The notes under the pieces are model-generated. The model worked only from the letters and a program-made list of their open reading frames with translations, made no database searches and had not been told where the DNA came from. From Tribonema minus (lineage: Eukaryota; Sar; Xanthophyceae; Tribonematales; Tribonemataceae), in assembly GCA_017506865.1 (NCBI GenBank), contig JAFCMP010000519.1, positions 496,001-560,000 of the forward strand: a stretch of 64,000 nucleotides of DNA, read 5' to 3'. Positions 41,201 through 50,195 of the stretch are shown piece by piece. Position 1 is the first letter of the stretch; each line of letters starts with the position of its first letter. A program made the position numbers and the translations under genes.

Positions 41201-44200
41201 GCTCAGGAACCCTAATCCTAACCCTAGTTAGCCCTTGTTCTCATCGTGGTGCAAATGCCCTCAAAGGAGAGCTGCTGCGCGCGCGCGGGGGCGACGCGCG
41301 TGTCCCATTTCAACCAGCTTCCGTTGAGTCATGGCCACTGTGCCAGCGCTCATAAACCCCAACAACAAACCTATCTCTCGTTGAAACCCCTAATTGTCAT
41401 TCACACCCACGTGCACATCATCCTCGGAGACGGCAGGGCCGATTTGCTGCCGCTGCGCGCGCGCATGAGCAACGTGCGAGTCACCATTTCAACCAGCTTC
41501 CGTGGAGTCATGGCCACCGTGCCATCGCTCGGACCCTGATCAAACCCTACACCTCATTGTCATCATCGTGCAGGTCGTCCTCAGAGGACAGCAGGGCCAA
41601 GTCGCCGCTGTTGCGCACGCGCGTGTCACATTTTTTTAGCCAGCTTTCGTGAATCATGGCACCACTGTGTCAGCGCTCAGGAAGCCTAACCAAACCCTAA
41701 CCCTAACCCTCGCTGTCGTCACCGTGCAGATCGTCCTCGGAGGACAGCAGGGCCAAGTCGCCGCCGCGCGCGCACGCGAAGGAGCAGCCGCGCCCGTCGC
41801 TCACGGAAGAGGCGGAGCCATGGCCTCCGTACCACTCCGATGAGCTACCGCCGCCGCCTGAGGAGGGGGAGGAGGATGAGTTTGGGAACATGTGGCGCAT
41901 GGTGCCGGACTGCCCGTGGGGGCTGCGGGGGGACATGCCCGCGGACCTGTGTCAGGTGAGTTGAAGTTGGTTGTTGAAGCTTATTCCTTTTCAAAATACG
42001 TGGCATTATGTTGAGACATAGCGGGGTGATCAAGCTCACAGAGCAGGCGGTTTGCGGATCTGTGTCAGGTGATTTGAAGTTGGCCGTTGAAACTTTTTCA
42101 TTTTGAAGTGATGACATTGTGTTGAGACGCAGCTGGGTGATCGAGGTCACAGAGCAGGGCGTTCATAAGCCAGCCGCAGGACCGCTTTCCAGTCGGCGAG
42201 TAAAGCAAGTTGAATCTGCACCTGAGGCTGGCATGGTGCCGGACTGCCCGTGGGGACTGCGGGGGGACACGCCGGCGGATCTGTGTCAGGTGAATTTGAA
42301 GTTGTTTGTTGAAGTTTAGTCCTTTCTCAAATTCATGGCATTATGTTGAGCCAGACACATCTGGGCGATTGAGGTCAGAGAGCAGGGCGTTCATAAGCCA
42401 GCCGCAGGACCACTTTTCTGTCGGCGAGTGCAGCAAGTCGAATCTGTATCTGACGCTGACATCTTCTCGAATCTTGGCGTAATATAGCAAATAGGCAGTG
42501 GACCTGCCCTACATATCTACTGTTTAAACTCCACCTTTGTCCTGTCAATGTAGACAGGGCTTGATAAGCGACAGTGAAGCCCCCGGCTGCAGGTGCCGGG
42601 AGTGGCGGAAATGGTGTTCGAGGTGCCGGCACTGGCAGTTGCTGATTGTGACTTGTGAATTCAGCCTCATGGACTCAGAGTCAAATAGTCATCAGTCGGC
42701 GCATCTGCAACGTCAAGGGACAGAGGCAGTAGTAGAGTTTAATGACTAACTTCAATCTGTCACCAACTTCAACGGCCGGCGCCCTCAGCGGGTGCCACAT
42801 ACTCACCACGTCCACATCATAGCTGCGTAAAGTGCGTACGGCATGGTGAATTGATGGCAGCGATCGTGACACCCTGTCTTGCTGACATCAGATTTCAAAC
42901 GTCGGTGAACATGACTCCATTGCCTTTTTGCTCTACTCAGACACTGGCCGAATCTCACCCACCGCCACCGCGCTCACTCATATATCCGCTCCTCGTGCAG
43001 GCGGGGCATGTCTTTGTGCTGCAGCCCTTTGGCCTGCACCCAAACCGCCGCGGCCCCATCTTTGTGATAGGCGAGACGACGCACGTGCGCGTGGCAGTGC
43101 AGGTGCTGCAGGCGCTCCAGGTACGTACTGCAGATACTTGAAGTATGACTTTTTATGCACAGCAAATGTATGTTCAACCTGCCTACGTACAGTGTCGCAT
43201 GGCCAGACAGGTGCTGCAGGTACGTACAGTAAGCGTGTATTTTCAGCTGCCCCAAGTGTCGGCAAATGCATGTGCGGTGCAGGTGCTGCAGGCGCTCCGT
43301 ACGTACAGCAGATGTGTGTTTATGAACAATAAATGCATGTTTTTCCTAAAACTGCCCACGTCAAGTGTCGCGCGGCCGTACAGTGCTGCGGGTACATACA
43401 GTAGATGTGTGCGTGTTCTTGAAGAGTGCTCCAAATGTCAGCAAAGGCATGTGCGGTGCAGGCGCTACACGCGCTCCAGGTACGTACTGCAGATACTTGA
43501 AGCATGAGTTGTTATGCACAGCAAATGTATTTTTAACCTGCCTACGTACAGTGTCGCGTGGCCGTACAGGTGCTGCAGGTACGCACAACAGTAAACTTGT
43601 TTGTTTAGCTGCCCCAAGGGTCAGAAAGCGCGCTACATGTGAGCACAGGAAAGTGTTTCAAACTACCCCAAGTGTCACCCACCGCATGCAACGAATCTTG
43701 CACCGTCTCGTCATGCCGCAAGGCAGTGTCGCTGCTAAGACAGAGTATGCAAGTACCCATGGTCGAATACGAATGTCACAACGACGTCTGCATACGCCAA
43801 GCTGCAGTTTGCGCTGCAGGACGCAAGCACACCTCACAGCGTGATTACAACGCAGCGCTCAACGCAAGACGCGTTTGCCGTCGAATGCTCCGAGGTGCCT
43901 CTTGGTTGATGCATGCAAAGGCGGATAACGGTGACGTTGGGGGGGCACGTCGAGGGCATGTTGAACACTTTAACATTAGCCGCAGGTGCTGGCGTAGACC
44001 ACGCGTATGCAGAAAGAGTCACTGACTGCAGTGGGTATCACGGACAGAGTAGTCGTGTGCCAGGCGCTCTGGATCCAATCACCAGTGCACCTCCGCATTG
44101 GGCAGGACGTTGCATGCGATTGAATGCTGCGCGCAAGGCGCCGCTGCATGCAAGGCGCCGCTGCATGCGGCTCATGGTCGTGACACGCCGTCGCAGCGCA

Positions 44201-45423
44201 GCGCTGTGCTGGTGTTATGCGCCTTCACAACGCTTTTTGGCACTGGCGGTGTCTCCGGCTAGCAGCGCAGCAAGACGCCTGTTGCGCCTGTGTGGCGGCA
44301 ATGCGGCTGTTTGGGCGTGATGCTTTGCGCTGCCCGCTTTGAGGGCCGCAAGGCGCAAGCCTTTGCCTGTTGTGCACTCGACATAAGCTGAAGCTTCACA
44401 CTAGATTCGAGGTTTTCATCTGCGTTGGTCGAGGGGCGGACCTAGTGACACAGCGCATGGCTGCACGCGACAAGCAGCGACTGCAGCAGCTGGTGGACAT
44501 GAGCGCCGTGCTGCTTGTTCACCGATACGAGCGTGAGCGGGAACGGGCTGCAGCAGCAAGCACCCGCAGCCGTGATGCGAGTGCGCACATGTACATACAG
44601 CAAGCTGTACACCACAGCCCGCAGAGGTGACGCGGGTGCGCACATGCGGCAAGCTGTACACTGGAGCGGCCCCTAGCGCGCATGCATTTGCGGGAGCTCG
44701 CGTGCATCCAGCAGACGTGCCTCCAGCGCACCAGTCGCATGGCAGCCGCACAGTCCGGCAAGCTGATGGAGGACTTGAAGGCACTCTGCGCCAGAGTGGA
44801 GCTTGGTGGGAAAAAGCCATCAGGAGCTGCGCAACCGTAAGATGCAGCAGGTGATCCGCAATGAAGAGGCGGGAATTGTGCAGCGCGCTATCGAGCAGAG
44901 AGAGCCCCTGCTGCTGCTGCTGCTGCTTGCAAGCCGCGCTGCTGCTTGCGGGCCGCCTCTCGCTGGCACCTGTGCTCCACAGCCCGCTGCACAAATTGCG
45001 ACTCCTCATCGCGGATCACGGGCAGCATCTTACGGCCTCTCAGCTCGTGAGGGCTTTGGCCCAGCTCCACGAAATCTGGCGCCACTCTGGCGCAGAGCGC
45101 CTGCCAGTCCTCCGTCAGCTTGCCGTACTGTGCGGCCGCCTCTTGTCTGACGCGCTGGAGGCACGTCTGCTCGATGCATGTGAGCTCCCGCAGATGCATG
45201 CGTGCTGCCGGGGCCGCTCCGGTGTACAGCTTGCTGTACTTGCGCACCCGCTTCACGGCTGCAGACTTCTGCTTCTGCCGCGCGTCCCGCTCACGCTCGT
45301 AGCGGTGGACGAGCAGCACGGCGCTCATCTCTGCCGCGTGCTGCAGCTGCTGCTTGTCGCGCGCAGCCTCGCCCTCCGTGTCTAGCTTGTCCTCCAGGTC
45401 CCGCTCGACCGCATTGAGACTGC

Positions 45424-45466
<43 letters not shown>

Positions 45467-46648
45467 AACGCCCTGACCTTTGGGCACTGGCTCAGCAGCG
45501 GCACGCGCGGCAGCACGCGCCACCGCGCCTCCCTTTCACACCCGTGCCTCCAGTACAACTGGTGCTGCTGCTGGAGGCGGAGTGGCGCTGCCGCCGGCGC
45601 CGCAGCCGCAGCAGCAGCAGCACGCGCAGGCGCCGTAGTGGCAGCTGGCGACTCCGCCATGGCCGCGGCGGCAGCAGCGCGCGCGGGTTCCCACGCTGTA
45701 GCAGGCGGCGATGGCATTGGCCAACTTTGCGGCACATTTGTTGCGTTTGCCTACACAGTATTGCACCAGAGGCTGCACCTACACGCGGCCCACTCACGCT
45801 CGTCCCATCGGCCAATACCTGTCTGAGGCGCACTTGCCGCAACCAACACGCCAATGAACGACACTGTGACGCGCTCTCAACCGCCTGCGCAGGTCAAGCA
45901 GCCGCGGCCGCACGAGACGCAGTGGCTGGCGAACCAGATCGCCGCCGAGCAGCAGCGCGAGGGGCGCCCGAAGCGGCCCGTTCCGCCGCCGCCCGTTCCC
46001 GAAGACCAGACCGAGCGGCGCGTGTTCCTGGTGCACGACTGCATCGGCCGCGCGCTCACCACGCAGCTGCGCTGGGCGGTGGAGCTCATGCCGCGCGTGT
46101 CGGGCGTCGCGAGCGCGCGCGTCGGCGTGCGCGCGCTGCGCCACCGCCCCAGCGGCGCGCGGCTGCGGCGCCTCACCCTCGAGGGCGCGCCGGCGTACGT
46201 CGACGCCGCCGCCGCCCTCTTCACCATGCTCATCGACTGCTTCATCGACGTGAACGCGTTCGAGCAGGAGCACGCGCCGCCGCCGCCGGGCAGCGCCGCC
46301 GCCGCTGCCGCCGCGGCGCCGCCGCGCCGCGGCGGCAGCAGCAGCGCGCCGCGCTATCCGCAGCAGCCGCCGCCGTCGCGCGCGCAGTTTGCGCAGGGCG
46401 GTGCGAACGGCCGTGGCGGCGGCGGCGGGGGTGGCTGGGAGGCGGGGAGGGGAGACGAGGGGATGAATGAATGGAGGGGTGGAGGGGCGCAGGCCAGGGG
46501 GGGGGCTAATAGGGAGACCTGGGAAGCGCGAGGGCCAGGCCGTGATGATGGCAGGGAGAGATTTGGCAGCAGGGACAGGTCTGGTAACGACGGCGGCGGC
46601 GGCGGGCAACGGTACAATGGGGGTCGGGCGCGTGTAGATGCACACTGA
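38118..46648 (+). CDS. Gln/Ala-, RS- and RG-rich protein, probably the C-terminal part of the SET gene
   Basis: Exons 38118-38249, 39141-40665, 41730-41955, 43001-43120 and 45893-46648 join in phase (1, 2, 0, 0) for about 918 residues. Order: post-SET-like CCCGARGC; a Gln run and basic stretch; a nuclear-signal-like RKRGRGGD; an alpha/beta segment that could be a KH domain (QMCARIAAQTGCAVRRAAV then ALDAAAAMID); an RS-type stretch (RSRSRSGDSRDRSASGDS); PWPPYHSDELPPPPEEGEEDE; GPIFVIGETTHVRVAVQVL; a second possible alpha/beta module (VFLVHDCIGRALTTQLRWAV); and an RG/GG tail. This composition suggests RNA binding. ATG 38132 (MGCCCGARGC) could instead start a separate gene. The last intron, 2.8 kb, contains an inverted duplication, so linking 43120 to 45893 is the weakest join. 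KH assignment is tentative. Confidence 0.65.
41215..41645 (+). repeat. RS gene: acceptor-edge copies before exon 41730
   Basis: The exon begins CGTGCAG then ATCGTCCTCGGAGGACAGCAGGGCC. A close copy lies at 41565-41632 (CGTGCAG then GTCGTCCTCAGAGGACAGCAGGGCC). More diverged copies lie near 41420-41475 and 41240-41305. Each is followed by a stretch resembling GCGCGCNCGCG...CAACCAGCTTCCG. Telomere-like strings separate them. Confidence 0.75.
41683..41711 (+). repeat. Interstitial telomere-like repeat, 18 bases from an exon
   Basis: CCTAACCAAACCCTAACCC and onward, ending just upstream of the acceptor at 41729. A related block lies at 41093-41113 (opposite strand). Confidence 0.9.
42050..42300 (+). 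repeat. RS gene: donor-edge copies after exon 41955
   Basis: The exon ends CCGGACTGCCCGTGG...GACCTGTGTCAG then GTGAGTTGAAGTTGG. A copy at 42227-42303 repeats about 60 exon bases and ends TGTCAG GTGAAT. A shorter one at 42050-42085 ends TGTCAG GTGATT. Each is followed by the TTGAAGTTG word. Confidence 0.8.
43195..43600 (+). repeat. RS gene: donor-edge copies after exon 43120
   Basis: The exon ends GCAGGTGCTGCAGGCGCTCCAG then GTACGTACTGCAGATACTTGAAG. Similar words recur near 43205, 43285, 43465 and 43570, mostly ending CAG GTACGYAC. The unit with the downstream GCATGACTTTTTATGCACAGCAAATG is about 360 bases (43120 and 43480). Confidence 0.75.
44440..44900 (+). pseudogene. Degenerate copy of the coiled-coil gene segment
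   Basis: Left arm of inverted duplication A. It matches the right arm over DKQRLQQLVDMSAVLLVHRY and, after small indels, over KLYTGAAP and the downstream part. The frame is broken several times. Confidence 0.75.
44440..45375. repeat. Inverted duplication A (coding segment, tail to tail)
   Basis: The left arm, about 44440-44900 on the plus strand, and the right arm, about 44900-45375 on the minus strand, both carry ARDKQxLQ...MSAVLLVHRYERER, KLYTGAAP and related sequence. The 3' ends face each other across a very short spacer with a CTG run. The left arm has indels and stops; the right arm stays open. A transcript across it would fold into a long imperfect hairpin. It lies in the putative last intron of the RS gene. 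Confidence 0.8.
44888..45523 (-). CDS. Uncharacterised Gln-rich coiled-coil protein segment
   Basis: An open stretch of about 210 codons with no strong ATG; it is probably an internal exon of a gene on the minus strand. It begins with an Ala-rich lead and a Gln run (CTG tract 45426-45467 on the plus strand). Charged, helix-prone sequence follows (ERDLEDKLDTEGEAARDKQQ, LLVHRYERERDARQKQKSAA, TEDWQALCARVAPDFVELG). The basic KRVRKYSKLYTG stretch recalls HSA-type helices of chromatin remodellers, but I cannot claim homology. The intact arm of the inverted duplication is in this frame, and the other arm's decay while this one stays open favours real coding. Confidence 0.5.
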
Positions 46649-46789
46649 TCTAGCACCAGTATGGCAGTTGACCGCGCATGGAAAAAATGGACATCACACG
46701 ACTTCACTCTCAACTGCTTGATGTTGCTGCTGCATTGCACTGAGGGTGTGTTCCGCAATGCCATACATGTCCTATTCACTGAATAGCAT

Positions 46790-46877
46790 TGGCCAATGAC
46801 TGCAACAGCGGCGACCACGGTTATTGGTGGAAGGCACTTGCGGCTAACCATCCTTTGTCACCTAGAGCTCTACGATC
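46790..46877 (+). repeat. Dispersed repeat D1, copy 2
   Basis: 88 bases from TGGCCAATGACTGC to CTCTACGATC, nearly identical to the reverse complement of 3015-3102. Confidence 0.92.
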
Positions 46878-47465
46878 GTTTCCATTGTGCTATCACTCGG
46901 GTTTGTACCATAGCAACCACCATCACGCGGCTGTGCACACCCAATGCAGATTCAGCCACAGCCTCATGTGTCTGTGCATCAATTGACTCTTGGGCCATCA
47001 GAAACTCATCGGTACATGTGTGCCACCTGCGCTACAAATGACATGATCTTCAGAGCTTCCAACTGCCTCTCCATCATCATAGAACCAACATGCATGCTGC
47101 AGCATTGGAGGAAACTCTCCCTGCAAGAAAACTGTGCAAGCCGAAATTGTGTCACGGCAGCATCATGCAGCTCAAGAGGCCATCACTGTGGTACGCAAGC
47201 AGGGCCTGACAAACTGCATCAGCAAATACCCATGCTCTTTTACATCAAATTGTTCCATGGAACAGCTGATTGACTTTCCATTGTTTTCTGCATGATTTTA
47301 CAAAAGTTCACATGCTGTGCTTACGTGCAGTACACCGCAAAAGACCTGCGTCTGGTGAGCAAGCAGTGGCATCGCCGCACAGTCGTGCCATGAAATACTA
47401 AAGTACAAGATGTGCGCTTTAAGACGCAGTACTGCAGAAGGACTCGGTGCACCTCCACCCCCTGC

Positions 47466-47497
47466 ACCCTAACCCTAACTCTAACCCTAACCCTAAC
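47466..47497 (+). repeat. Interstitial telomere-like repeat
   Basis: Five CCCTAA-type units, one a variant (CTCTAA). Confidence 0.9.
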
Positions 47498-49359
47498 TGT
47501 TCGCACACAAGCGTAAGGAGCAGGAGAGTGCTGCCTCTGCATCCGCCAGAGCCGTCTATCCCTACCCCACAGCGGCAGCGCCTTCGGCGACGACGTCAGG
47601 GACAGCAGCCGCGGCAGCGCAGCGGCAGCAGCGCGCGACACACGGTGGCACACACGGAAGCGGTTGCTGTGAATGTCGCCAATTGCAAGAGGAGGCCCAG
47701 GTGTGTTGGGGCGACAAGCCAAACCAGAGTTCCGCCGCCTGGATTGCCTCCAGCGCAGTGAGGCTGGTGCTGCTGCTGGCGGCGGCGGAGGCGGCCCGCA
47801 TAGGCGAACAGAAGGCACATGCCGTCAACGGAGCGGGAGGCCGCCGCCTTCACGCTTCAAGTTGCGGTGAACCCAAGGCGCCAGATTCAAATGCTGGACA
47901 CCCGCAGCGCGCAACAGCAACAGAGCATTGCACAATTGTTGTTGATAAATCAAACATTCGATCATGTGCACATGACAGTGGCAGGATTCCAGAAAGTGCC
48001 GCCGCCGCCGCCGCCGCCGCTGCCACCGCTGCTGCCGCCGCTGCAGGTGTCGCTGGCGCTGCCGCCGCCGTCGCCGCTGCTGCTAACTGTGTCGCTCGAG
48101 CCCACCCCTCGCCGCCACTGCAGGCCCTCCCAGCACCAATTCTGCCAGCGTTGGCTGCTGCGCGGCTGCCTTCACCGTGGTGGCTCGTGTAGATGCCGCT
48201 CGGCGTTGCTGCTGCTTCCGCCCCGGACTTACAGCCGCCCTTGCCGTAAGTCGTCGGGCACCTGCACAGAGTTGTTGCACAACAGCTTGACCAGGTCTGC
48301 CTCCAGCCCCCACGAGGCATGCCCATTGTCGTGGCACGGCACCTTTTTTACCTCTTGGGGCGCACATGAAGTGGGAGCGTCACCTGCCTGCCTTGCACTT
48401 GAATGGAATTTTGTTGGTGGTGCACTGCTGCTTGCACAGCATTTCTGCTGGCCCAGAGAGGCCTTGTTTCGACATTGGAGGAGTCTGATGCCTACTTAGC
48501 CTCTCGCCAGCCCCACCACCAGCCGGGAGTCCGCATCCGGACACACCGTCTGAGAAATCCGAGATCCATATCTTTCACAAACAGTGGCTAGCGACAAGGG
48601 GGGAGGTGCGCCAGAGAGCAAGAGCCTTAGTCTCGGCACATCCCCAGCCTCACCACAGCAGTGGAGTCATGCCTGTGGAACATTCCCCGAGTGCAGCTGC
48701 AACCTGGTCGAGGCACAAGAGCCACCAAGACCCCGACAGCAGCAGAAGAAGCAGAGCACAGTGTAAGCTCTGGGTTTGACACTGGGCCGTATGGCTCATC
48801 GCAGCTGGTGCAGCATATGCCCTCCCTATTACTTCCCTTCAGCTTCCTGCAGAGGGCACCCTGAGGCGGCATGTGGTCACCCACATGTAGAGTCTGGCAC
48901 TGCACACAGCTGTGTGTGATTCAAGCGCAGTTGAACGAGCGCAATTGATGTGCTGCGCTGAAAGCTGCGCGGTGACTGCGGTCAACTGCGGTGATCATGG
49001 TTGACCACAAAGAACGTCGTGGCATTACACGCAAGTGCTGCTGCCAACACACCAGCGGCATCGGCGACTGGGCGAGGCGGCGCCAGCAGCGTGATAGGTG
49101 GCCAAGTGACGATGATGATGGCGTCGTAAGAGGATCTGTGCATATTTTTCTTGCTGTGTCCTCCACCAACACAGAAATTCAGCGGAGTAAGGTATGGACC
49201 GCGCATCCACTATGTCCGATGGCATCGCTGGTGTTGTGTTCCTGGTGCCTTGAACGCGCTCGGCGGATAACGGCAACAGACCCCTTGTTGCGGCAGCGTC
49301 ACCAATTGGACTGCAACTCCGAATATCGCCCTCCACATGCTCCCGTGATGTGATCATGC

Positions 49360-50185
49360 GCAGGTGGACGACTCGCGCATTCACGTATCCACCAGCGTCG
49401 CAGTGCCGGGCGTCGCCGACCCCATTTTGGCGATCGTCATCTGGTCGCAGCACCTGTCCGTGCTGCGTATGGCGTGGGTCGCAATGGGCATCGTCCGCAA
49501 GAAGCAGCTGTCCGCGGCGCTCATCCGCCTCCCCGCCACACTGGAGCAGGCCTCGGACTTCTACTCCTACATCAAGCATCACGACCCCAGCCCAGAGGAG
49601 CGAGAGAAACAACATCAGCTGTGGGTCGGAGAACTTGATGAGGACGGGGCGCAGTCGGCAGCCGCCAGGGGGCGGGAGGGCAAGATGCCGCTGGAGGCCA
49701 TGTGGTCTCTCTCTTCAGCCACAACAGAGGTCATGCGCGTGCCGAAGCTGAGTGCAAGGTGGCTCGGACGCATTCATGCGCATAGTGATGTAGCCAGCCA
49801 CCGCGCGCTCAGCTTTTCAAAGCATGTGCTTGACCTCCGTTGTAACCTCCGTCTTGCCCTCCGCCCGCTTGGCGGCCACGTACTGCGCCTCGTCCTCATG
49901 AAATTCTCCTAGCCACAGCTGGTATTGCTTCTTCTGCTCCTCTAGGCTGAGGTGTGGTGCTTCATGTAGGCGTAGAGGGGTTGGCGGCCTGCTCGCAAAA
50001 AGCGGGGCGGCCGATGAGCGCCGCGAACAGCAGCTCCTTGCGGAGGATGTCAGTCGCGATCCACGGCATACGCAGCATCGACAGGCGCTGCGACCTGATG
50101 ACGGTGACCAAGATGGGGCTGGCAATGCCTGGCACCGATACGCCGGTGAAGACGTGAACGCGAGAGCCGTCCACCTGCGCATGCG
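49360..50185. repeat. Inverted duplication B (coding segment, tail to tail)
   Basis: The left arm, 49360-49700 on the plus strand, pairs with the right arm, 49850-50185 on the minus strand, with a spacer of about 150 bases. Both arms begin at the same AG acceptor and share VHVxTxVxVPGxAxPIL and QLWxGExxEDxAQ. The layout is the same as in duplication A: one open arm, one decayed arm. Confidence 0.8.
49364..49912 (+). CDS. Uncharacterised exon, intact arm of inverted duplication B
   Basis: Follows an AG acceptor (ATGCGCAG, frame from 49364) and is open for about 180 codons, of which the first ~115 match the opposite arm. Sequence such as SRIHVSTSVAVPGVADPILA, IVIWSQHLSVLRMAWVA and PEEREKQHQLWVGELDEDG looks like a folded domain with a charged helix. 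No family is recognised. The conserved start in both arms (CGCAG then GTGGACG) supports a genuine splice acceptor. Flanking exons were not found. Confidence 0.5.
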   Translation: MDDSRIHVSTSVAVPGVADPILAIVIWSQHLSVLRMAWVAMGIVRKKQLSAALIRLPATLEQASDFYSYIKHHDPSPEEREKQHQLWVGELDEDGAQSAAARGREGKMPLEAMWSLSSATTEVMRVPKLSARWLGRIHAHSDVASHRALSFSKHVLDLRCNLRLALRPLGGHVLRLVLMKFS

Positions 50186-50195
50186 TGGCATTCAG
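49820..50195 (-). pseudogene. Degenerate arm of inverted duplication B
   Basis: Reads VDGSRVHVFTGVSVPGIASP from the acceptor near 50182, then shifts frame after FCEQAANP. The segment SLEEQKKQYQLWLGEFHEDE is open in another frame. Confidence 0.7.

Larger units (their letters stand above)
46649..49359. other. Poorly resolved region between the RS gene and the 49-kb exon
   Basis: Holds dispersed repeat D1 (46790-46877), a telomere-like block (47466-47497) and overlapping plus-strand frames at 47683-48192 and 47819-48499. The latter has a Gln-rich helix (RSAQQQQSIAQLLLINQTF) and a Pro run from a CCG tract (48000-48070). It may be an exon, possibly of the gene that includes 49364-49912. I could not assign splice sites. 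Confidence 0.35.
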
